NCBI GenBank assembly: GCA_031290435.1
Contig: JAITNQ010000233.1
Coordinates: 1-32,739 of the forward strand
Reading direction: 5' to 3'
Source: Candidatus Symbiothrix sp.
GTDB lineage: Bacteria > Bacteroidota > Bacteroidia > Bacteroidales > Azobacteroidaceae
Length of the DNA: 32,739 nucleotides
The translations under genes were made by a program, and so were the position numbers. The stretch's first letter is position 1; the number at the start of each line of letters is the position of its first letter. Below, in pieces: positions 16,237 through 23,114 of the stretch. Below the pieces are notes generated by a model that saw nothing but the letters and a program-made list of their open reading frames with translations, did not search any database and had not been told where the DNA came from.

Positions 16237-17610
16237 TTATTTAATTTTTACCGTTTTTATTCTATTCATCATTTCAAAACCCATACGGCTGTTGTGATAA
16301 GGGCAACGCCACATACTGGCTTTTTCGGAAGTTTTGACGGGTGTACCGTCTGCATGCACATTGCCGTACCATTCGCCCACTTCGCGGTCGACGTAATATT
16401 GGTTGATCCAGTTCCAAGCGGCAATAGAGGCGTGGAGAAATTTCACATCCCCACTGATTTGATAGGCATTGTAATAGCCAATCACCGCTTCAGCCTGCGG
16501 CCACCATTCGAGACGCTCGCCGTGTTGTTCCACTGCTGCGCGAGCGGCTGCCATCATTTCCTGCATCCGGTTGATACGCGCTTGATCCTCTTTGCTCAAT
16601 TTTACATTTTGACGAGGCGGCGGAAAGGCGCCAAATCCTTGTGGGGCTGGATCGTGGTTCTTTTCACCTTTGATATAACCCAATGAGTCGGTTCCTTCTT
16701 TCAGTTGCACTTCGGCAATGTTTACCGCTATTCGCTTCGTGTCTGCGAGAACTGCTTCGTCTCCCAGAACCTCAGCAGCTTCAACCAAGAGCCATGAAAA
16801 TTCTATGTCGTGTCCGTAGGAATCAATATGTCGAAGATTTTGCCAGTCCATGGTCAAATAAAGATTTTCGTGCCATGTGTTTTGGTCGAGCACTTTGTAC
16901 GACTCGACGTCAATTTGTTTTCTGAATATTTTTTCCAGAACGGGGTCTTTCCACACGCGATAAAGGTTTGTAAGCGCCTCAAGAACATGCAGATTATTGT
17001 TCATACTTTTGGGCGAATACAGATTTTCAGGCATTACCCATTCGCGAGAAAACTGTTCGATAAAGCCGCCGTTGATGGAGTCGTAAGCATGTGTAGCCAA
17101 AGTATTGAAAATGTCAATGGCAGCATCCAAGCTCGCCTGATTCTTGGTGGCGCGATAGTGTTCCGACAATCCGTAGATAGCAAAAGCATTGGCATACACC
17201 ACTTTTTGCATGGCAGCGGGCGTACCGTCGGCATGCAAATCATAAAATACGCCACCATATTCCTTATCCAAGAAATGGTCAAGGAAATAATTAGCAGCGC
17301 GGTCGGCCAATACTTTGTATTGCTCATCGTTCAATTCGCGATAAGCCGAGGAGAATGTCCAAAGGATACGTGCATTGAGGATAGCGCCTTTGTTGGCCTC
17401 AGGAACAGGGGTGGCATCGGCGAGAATTTGTCCGTAGAAACCGGCGTCGGAATCGGGCGCGTATTTTGCCCAGAAAGCCAACACGTTGTTTTTTAAATCA
17501 TCGACAATCTCTTGCTTCATTTGCGATGCGGCAATTTCCTCCGCTGTGGGCTTCGGAGCACACGAGAATATTAACAACAAGATCAGGCCTAATGCTATAC
17601 AATTTTTCAT
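16237..17610 (-). CDS. Lipoprotein of the N-acylglucosamine/cellobiose 2-epimerase family
   Basis: The 457-residue protein has a lipobox (LIFSC, Cys17), so it should be exported and lipid-anchored. The remainder is the (alpha/alpha)6 barrel of the AGE family. Cellobiose-2-epimerase catalytic histidines are recognisable: H208 in MNNNLHVLEA, H267 in SYGHDIEFSWLL and H439 in RCPYHNSRMGFEM; WWPQAEAVIGYYNAY (369-383) is also typical. The known reaction converts the reducing-end glucose of cellobiose or beta-1,4-linked oligosaccharides to mannose and back. In Bacteroides mannan catabolism the enzyme feeds a cytosolic GH130 phosphorylase, which is absent from this window. Two features are odd: export, and an insert at about 316-362 (PAPQGFGAFPPPRQN, then a charged helix) before WWPQAEA. 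N-acylglucosamine 2-epimerase or another family activity is possible. Confidence 0.82.
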   Translation of the reverse strand: MKNCIALGLILLLIFSCAPKPTAEEIAASQMKQEIVDDLKNNVLAFWAKYAPDSDAGFYGQILADATPVPEANKGAILNARILWTFSSAYRELNDEQYKVLADRAANYFLDHFLDKEYGGVFYDLHADGTPAAMQKVVYANAFAIYGLSEHYRATKNQASLDAAIDIFNTLATHAYDSINGGFIEQFSREWVMPENLYSPKSMNNNLHVLEALTNLYRVWKDPVLEKIFRKQIDVESYKVLDQNTWHENLYLTMDWQNLRHIDSYGHDIEFSWLLVEAAEVLGDEAVLADTKRIAVNIAEVQLKEGTDSLGYIKGEKNHDPAPQGFGAFPPPRQNVKLSKEDQARINRMQEMMAAARAAVEQHGERLEWWPQAEAVIGYYNAYQISGDVKFLHASIAAWNWINQYYVDREVGEWYGNVHADGTPVKTSEKASMWRCPYHNSRMGFEMMNRIKTVKIK

Positions 17611-17648
17611 AAAATTATGTGTTATAAATTAATTAATTTGATTTTGTT

Positions 17649-17677
17649 CCTGCACCGCAAACAAATGCCTGTGCAGG
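17649..17677. repeat. Inverted repeat CCTGCAC / GTGCAGG
   Basis: Perfect 7-bp arms at 17649-17655 and 17671-17677 are separated by 15 bp, within the 112-bp spacer between susD and the epimerase gene. In the direction of transcription (minus) there is no U-tract after the hairpin, so it does not look like an intrinsic terminator for this operon. Confidence 0.65.
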
Positions 17678-17682
17678 ATTTT

Positions 17683-17712
17683 TTTGTAGGGGCGCACATA
17701 TACCCCTACAAA
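17683..17712. repeat. Palindromic element TTTGTAGGGG / CCCCTACAAA
   Basis: Perfect 10-bp arms at 17683-17692 and 17703-17712 flank a 10-base loop, ending 10 bp after the susD stop codon in the direction of transcription. The GTAGGGGCG...CCCCTAC style resembles dispersed REP-like palindromes scattered between genes in many bacterial genomes (from memory). A stable hairpin here could protect the susD mRNA 3' end or lower read-through into the enzyme genes. Confidence 0.75.
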
Positions 17713-17722
17713 TGCAATCGTA

Positions 17723-19780
17723 TCAATAGCCCGGATTTTGGTCTGCCAAAGACATTTCCGAGTTACTCGTCAACTCAACCAATGGAATAGGATAAATTTC
17801 ACGATTCACGTTGTGCTCATAAATACGAACCGTATGCGGATTATTCACCGTTCTTACGCCCGTAGTGGGAACCAGAGAACTATCCCAATTCAGCGCCTCA
17901 CTGTTTACAGGATATTCGGCGTCCAAATACTCTTTTGCCATTCCCGTGCGACAGATGTCGTACCACAAAGAATAATCTGCAAAAAATTCATGACGCCGCT
18001 CCATTACCAATGCTACTTTCCATACCGGAGAGGAGTAGGGTTTGTAAGCATAAGAACTGGTATAAGTAAATTCTTGATAATCGGGAACAGGAGCCGAAAC
18101 CATGTCGCCCGGCATTACATCGGGAGGGAGAAGACTCCAATCGGGCGCAAAAATAACGGCGTCGCTGGAATAAACAGGAGTTGTACCTGTGTATTGTTTC
18201 TGTATGACGGTCTGTCCCAAAAATTTGTTGTATTTGCCCGTAATATTACCGGCAGAACGTTTATAGGTGGAATAGTAAGTCCTTGCATCAGGAACAAACA
18301 GACTGGGGTCGGTATTCAACTCAAACGGGAAAGTGCCATTATAGAACTGTGCGCCCGGATAAGCGGTCTTCGAAGCGTTCACTTCGTATTTTCCAAAAGC
18401 TCTTTCACGAATTTTTTGAATATATTCCCAGCCTTCTGTCGAATTATCGCCTTCGAGTTCAAAACAACACTCGGCATAATTAAGCAGCACAGCCGAATAG
18501 CGCATCAGGATAGCAGAGATAGGATTGTATTTTCTTGCTTCCCCGTTGGCCATTGGATAATCAATTGCCATTTTGTAGTGCTTTGAGTCTGAATTATAAG
18601 GCACCAGGTCGGAGGTTACAAAAGGAGCGCGCCACTCGCCTTCAGCGCCCATTCTTCCGTAATCGGGCTTAAAACTGATATAATTTGCAAAACCATAGAA
18701 ATCTTTTATCTGAATATCGAAAACGGATGGGTCTGCTTCGGATCTCAACCATTCGTTGTAAGAGCCATAGCGGGCAATTTGATACAGCAAGCGTTTGTCG
18801 CCCGGCTCGAAAGAGTAGGTAAATTCGTAGGAAACATAGTGAGGTCCCCATGCGCCGTATTCTTTTGAACCTTTCAACTGTGAAGGAATCCAGAGGTTGT
18901 CGCCGTCAGCTTCGGCACCCGAACCCATGCGTTGATTTTCGGTAAATGCCACTTCAAAAATGCTTTCGGCTTGATAGTGATTTCCCGGCACATCAATTTG
19001 ACCAAAACAGGGATTCAACGAATAAATGCCGCTGTCGATAATTTGTCTAAAAGTCGCTTTTGCTTCAGCCCATTTTTTGTTATACATATAGGCTTGTCCG
19101 AGATAAGCCAAGGCCATACCTTTGGTTACACGTCCTTTTTCGCCGTTTCTTGGCGTCCAGTCCAAGTGGTCGGCGGTATATTGAAGGTCTTCGATAATCA
19201 GGTTCCAAGCGTCTTCGGCTGAGTCGCGTTTTTTGTTCGGAGTTGTACCATAAGTGTCGCCTGTGAGCAACATCGGCACACCGCCAAAGTTCTGAACCAA
19301 CCATGTGTAGAAGTAAGCCCTGATTCCTCTTGCTTCCGCTTCCATTTTATTGGCGGTTTCTTCACCGCCTGTCAAAATCGAGGGATTCACTCTTTCGTTA
19401 AGAATCTGAATGAAATCGTTGGCCCTTACAATCGCTCTGTAAGCCCGTTGCCAACCGCCTGCAAATTCTGCCTGGTCGGTCGTCCATGCCTGACGCGAGA
19501 AAGCCACGTCCCAGCCGTCGGGTTGAATATCCAGCGATGGATAGTTTGCCATCGCCATGTGCGGTTTGAGCAAGTATTGAGCGTCTTGGTCGGAGAAACT
19601 CTGTCTTTCGGGATACATCAAATCGTACACGCCATTGAGGTACATCTCTACCTTATCCTGACTTGTAGGAATGATGTCTTCTGTTTGTCCATAGCGTCTT
19701 ACTTCAAGAAAATCGTCGCTGCAGGATGTAGCGAAAAACGCCACAATGCCTACTATTAATAAGATTTTTTTCATATACAT
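17723..19780 (-). CDS. SusD-like surface glycan-binding lipoprotein
   Basis: The 685-residue protein has a lipobox (FFATSC, Cys20) and the SusD/RagB opening CSDDFLEV. Helical TPR-like regions include AWTTDQAEFAGGWQRAYRAIVRAND and AYLGQAYMYNKKWAEAKATFRQII. Near the C-terminus are WKVALVMERRHEFFADYSLWYDICRTGMA and REIYPIPLVEL, both standard SusD marks. SusD proteins sit on the outer face of the outer membrane and form the lid of the SusC transporter. It is longer than most SusDs (about 500-600). Translation may begin at Met1 or Met3. It lies 25 bp after susC. Two palindromes follow its stop codon. Confidence 0.95.
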   Translation of the reverse strand: MYMKKILLIVGIVAFFATSCSDDFLEVRRYGQTEDIIPTSQDKVEMYLNGVYDLMYPERQSFSDQDAQYLLKPHMAMANYPSLDIQPDGWDVAFSRQAWTTDQAEFAGGWQRAYRAIVRANDFIQILNERVNPSILTGGEETANKMEAEARGIRAYFYTWLVQNFGGVPMLLTGDTYGTTPNKKRDSAEDAWNLIIEDLQYTADHLDWTPRNGEKGRVTKGMALAYLGQAYMYNKKWAEAKATFRQIIDSGIYSLNPCFGQIDVPGNHYQAESIFEVAFTENQRMGSGAEADGDNLWIPSQLKGSKEYGAWGPHYVSYEFTYSFEPGDKRLLYQIARYGSYNEWLRSEADPSVFDIQIKDFYGFANYISFKPDYGRMGAEGEWRAPFVTSDLVPYNSDSKHYKMAIDYPMANGEARKYNPISAILMRYSAVLLNYAECCFELEGDNSTEGWEYIQKIRERAFGKYEVNASKTAYPGAQFYNGTFPFELNTDPSLFVPDARTYYSTYKRSAGNITGKYNKFLGQTVIQKQYTGTTPVYSSDAVIFAPDWSLLPPDVMPGDMVSAPVPDYQEFTYTSSYAYKPYSSPVWKVALVMERRHEFFADYSLWYDICRTGMAKEYLDAEYPVNSEALNWDSSLVPTTGVRTVNNPHTVRIYEHNVNREIYPIPLVELTSNSEMSLADQNPGY

Positions 19781-19805
19781 AATTTTTTTAAGTAATTAGA
19801 TAATT

Positions 19806-22800
19806 TTAGAAACCGGCCGTTAACCCAAAGGTAAATGTCCGTGGTAGCGGATAACGACCTTGGTCGATACCGTTAGTTGTAGCAGTTGTTGTACCAAGAA
19901 ATGTAACATCTGTTTTGATTTCAGGATCAAGCCCTTTTACATAACTTGAAAGAGTCAGCAACTCTTCGGCGCTCACAAAAATGCGCACATTATCTATCAA
20001 AACTTTCTTGATAAGCTCTCTTGGGAGCGTATAACCAATTTGCACATTGCTCAATTTTAGATAATTACCATTTTTGATAAATAAATCGCTTACGCGCGTG
20101 CTTTGGTTATCGTCTGCACGTGTCAGACGCCAATAAGTGTTGCTTTTAGCATTTTCTCTCCAAGCGTTGTCATAAAATTCGGTCAGGATATTGTTGTACC
20201 CTTCCGTACCGGAACGCATTGTGGTCAGATTTTTATAGGCATACGACATAATATCTTGTCCTAAAACGCCGTGCATATTGAAAGAGGCGTCCCACTTTTT
20301 GTAATTTACCGAGAAATTTAATCCGTAGGTAAACGTGGGGAAACCATGGCCTAAATAATCCCTGTCTAAATCGTCAATGGTGCCATTGCCGTCCAAGTCC
20401 ATAAATTTCACATCGCCGGGCGCCGTATATTGCGTTTGATAGAAATTGAAACCCGCAGCTTGTGCTTTGCTGTTCAACTCGTCGATTTCGGCTTGCGTCT
20501 GGAATATGCCGGCGTTTTTGTATCCCCAGAAAGTGCCGATAGCATGTCCGTTTTCTGCTACGGCAGCGTTTGTCCACCAATCGCCATTTCCAACACTATA
20601 ATAGATAGGCGCATCGCCCACTTCGACCACTTCGTTTTTCAGCGTGGTAAAATTAGCGCGAACATTGAAGAACCAGTTGCCAACGGGTTTTTGGTAAGTA
20701 GCGGCTACTTCCAGTCCACTATTGCGGATGGAGCCAAAATTGGTATAAATACTGGTAAAACCTGTCGAAGGACGAATGGTCTTCGTATTCAGCAAGTCTT
20801 CGGATTGACGAATAAAATAATCAAGTGTAAAACTCAAAGTATTTTTGGCAAAACCCAAATCCAAACCGATATTGGTTTGTTGGTTCGATTCCCAATGCAA
20901 AGCATCGTCGTGAATACCGTCTTTCGTTAAACCGGTGGCATAATCAACAACACCGCCACCTGTCAACCAATAGGCTGAAATACGGCTGTTTGTCAGTTTG
21001 GCTACATCGGCGCGTCCGGCATTACCCGTTTCGCCCCAACCCAAACGCACTTTCAAGTTAGAGAAAATATTCAGGTTTTTGATAAATTCCTCTTCACCGG
21101 CACGCCATGCAAACGAAAGGGATGGGAAATAACCAAAACGGCGCAAAGCCCCGAAGTTGGACGAACCATCACGACGAAGTGTTGCCGTTAACAAATATTT
21201 GTCCATCAAAGAGTAGTTGAGACGACCAAAATAAGAAAACATTCTAAATTCCTCGCCAAGGCTTCCGCTACCGCCTCTGGTATCGTATTTGAGCATATCG
21301 CCCACACTACGCGCATTGTCGCTGGCATAATACCGTCCATTATAACTTGCGGAAAGCGTATACATATTGCGGGAAGCAGACTGACCTAACATGACCGAAA
21401 GATTGTGAATCTTTGCCAAGTTAATAATATAGGTCAAATAGTTTTCTGTGGACATGCTGAATCCGCCGTTCATACTAACGCTATAAGCATCAAAATCGTC
21501 ATTTTGATTTTGATAAGTGCGATTGGCAATGGGGTCATAATCTGAAGTTCCACCGCCATAATAAGTGAACGCGTTGGTAGAACGGAAAGTCAGCCCTTTG
21601 AAAATATCCACTTCTGCATAGCCGTTTAACATAACGTTGTTGCTGGCGTTGACATAATTTTCGTTTTCGGTAGGAATGGTTGCTACCGCTACCGGATTGT
21701 CAACATATTGGCTGATGTCGCCGTTGGCATAGAGGAAATGTCCCCAAGTGCCGTTCGGATAGCGAACCGGAACGTGTACGATGTTTCCGTTCGCGTCGAT
21801 GTTGTCCATTGTTGGAGGCAGCGTGGCGTAACCCAACATATTGCCGCCGCCACCCAAGTATTGGTTAAAATTATAGATAACGCTCAGTCCTGTGCGGATC
21901 GCCTTTTTAATGGTATTGTCTACCGCAAGCCGCGCCGTCAAACGTTTGAAATTCTGTTTTATCAGGATACCTTCGTTGTTTGCCCAACCCAGCGACATGG
22001 TAGCGCGGGTATTTTCGCCGCCGCCCATTACGCTAAAATTGTAGTTCTGACGAAGCGCGGAACTGCGCGACATTTCATCTTGCCAGTCGATTGTTTGATG
22101 CTGGTCTGCCAAACTTAATGCGAGCGCAGGATTGACCGTTGCACCATTGGCAACTGCGGCCTCGTTCAGCGACCTGATAAAACCGGCGGCGTCCAGTACG
22201 TCTAATCTTGCGGGTTGAACCGAAGCGGATAAGTTGGTCGAGAAATTCACTCTTGCCCGACCTGCTTCAGCCTTGTGGGTGGTAATCATAATCACGCCGT
22301 TAGCGCCTTGCGAACCGTAGATAGCCGTTGAAGAAGCGTCTTTCAAAATTTCGACGCTCATAATGTCCCAAGGATTCAAGAAATTGGCGTCTGTGCCTAC
22401 ACGCACGCCATCGACAACGAACAAGGGGTCGGTTGTGCCCGACAAACTACCCACACCGCGAATACGGATGGTACTAGCGCCATCGGCGCCACCTGAACGC
22501 GAAACGATCAGACCCGCCACTGCGCCCAACAAACCCGTAGAAACATTGGTGGGGTTGGTACGCATCAAATCTTCGGCGCTGACGGAAGCAACCGAACCTG
22601 TCAGGTCTCTCTTTTTTTGAATACCATAACCGATGGCGACAAATTCATCCAGCTTTTCAATATCTTCGTGGAGAACGATGACATAGTTTGCTTTGTTTGC
22701 AGTAACAGCAACACTATGGCTTATAAAACCAATAAATGTCACCTCAAGCGTTGAACCTGCCGGTACTTCTAACGAAAAATTTCCGTCAGTATCGGCAGAA

Positions 22801-23018
22801 GTACCAATGGCTGTGCCTTTCACCTTCACATTCGCCCCGACAAGCGGTTCATCATTGTCACCTACTATTTTTCCCGTAACTACTCTGCTCTGTTGTTGTT
22901 CTTCAGCAGAAATAACAGCCTTCTCAGCGTAGGCTTGCGAAAACAAGCAAAGCGAGAACACGGCAAGAAAAAGAAGATGATACTTCGATTTAAGTTTTTT
23001 AAATCTTGTCTTTTTCAT
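19806..23018 (-). CDS. SusC-like TonB-dependent outer-membrane transporter
   Basis: The 1070-residue protein has a long signal peptide (about 1-31) and a carboxypeptidase-D-like regulatory domain (about 46-117: VVTGKIVGDNDEPLVGANV to VIVLHED). A TonB-box-like segment follows (DEFVAIGYG, 124-132). The plug (about 135-250) contains the SusC hallmark (DPLFVVDGVRVG, 197-208) and ILKDASSTAIYGSQGANGVIMITT. The remaining 800 residues form the 22-strand barrel and end in an aromatic residue (GLTAGF). It imports glycan oligosaccharides with energy from TonB/ExbBD. There is no N-terminal STN domain, so direct signalling to an anti-sigma factor is not indicated. It is paired with the SusD gene 25 bp downstream. 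Confidence 0.96.
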   Translation of the reverse strand: MKKTRFKKLKSKYHLLFLAVFSLCLFSQAYAEKAVISAEEQQQSRVVTGKIVGDNDEPLVGANVKVKGTAIGTSADTDGNFSLEVPAGSTLEVTFIGFISHSVAVTANKANYVIVLHEDIEKLDEFVAIGYGIQKKRDLTGSVASVSAEDLMRTNPTNVSTGLLGAVAGLIVSRSGGADGASTIRIRGVGSLSGTTDPLFVVDGVRVGTDANFLNPWDIMSVEILKDASSTAIYGSQGANGVIMITTHKAEAGRARVNFSTNLSASVQPARLDVLDAAGFIRSLNEAAVANGATVNPALALSLADQHQTIDWQDEMSRSSALRQNYNFSVMGGGENTRATMSLGWANNEGILIKQNFKRLTARLAVDNTIKKAIRTGLSVIYNFNQYLGGGGNMLGYATLPPTMDNIDANGNIVHVPVRYPNGTWGHFLYANGDISQYVDNPVAVATIPTENENYVNASNNVMLNGYAEVDIFKGLTFRSTNAFTYYGGGTSDYDPIANRTYQNQNDDFDAYSVSMNGGFSMSTENYLTYIINLAKIHNLSVMLGQSASRNMYTLSASYNGRYYASDNARSVGDMLKYDTRGGSGSLGEEFRMFSYFGRLNYSLMDKYLLTATLRRDGSSNFGALRRFGYFPSLSFAWRAGEEEFIKNLNIFSNLKVRLGWGETGNAGRADVAKLTNSRISAYWLTGGGVVDYATGLTKDGIHDDALHWESNQQTNIGLDLGFAKNTLSFTLDYFIRQSEDLLNTKTIRPSTGFTSIYTNFGSIRNSGLEVAATYQKPVGNWFFNVRANFTTLKNEVVEVGDAPIYYSVGNGDWWTNAAVAENGHAIGTFWGYKNAGIFQTQAEIDELNSKAQAAGFNFYQTQYTAPGDVKFMDLDGNGTIDDLDRDYLGHGFPTFTYGLNFSVNYKKWDASFNMHGVLGQDIMSYAYKNLTTMRSGTEGYNNILTEFYDNAWRENAKSNTYWRLTRADDNQSTRVSDLFIKNGNYLKLSNVQIGYTLPRELIKKVLIDNVRIFVSAEELLTLSSYVKGLDPEIKTDVTFLGTTTATTNGIDQGRYPLPRTFTFGLTAGF

Positions 23019-23088
23019 GTAATTAAATTTTTAATATAATCAAACATAAAGCCCCATTTTGCTGGGATTTTTTAAATTTCAAATGATT

Positions 23089-23096
23089 CAAAGATA
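23089..23096 (-). promoter_or_regulatory. Candidate internal -7 element upstream of susC
   Basis: The minus strand reads TATCTTTG, matching TAnnTTTG, 70 bp before the susC ATG and just after the stop of the GH5-CE7 gene. No TTTG at -33 spacing was seen, so it is a half match. If used, it would let susCD and the genes after it be transcribed apart from the three upstream enzymes. Confidence 0.4.
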
Positions 23097-23114
23097 ATAG
23101 TATTATTGCAATAC

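Noticed and set aside
17649..17688. Hairpin followed by a T-run as an intrinsic terminator
   Set aside because: The T-run follows only in the plus direction, but no plus-strand gene is present here; in the operon's direction the hairpin is followed by A/C-rich sequence.
23053..23066. CCCA/TGGG hairpin after the GH5-CE7 gene as a terminator
   Set aside because: The stem is only 4 bp and the downstream U-run is short; it also lies after the candidate susC -7 element, inside the presumed leader.
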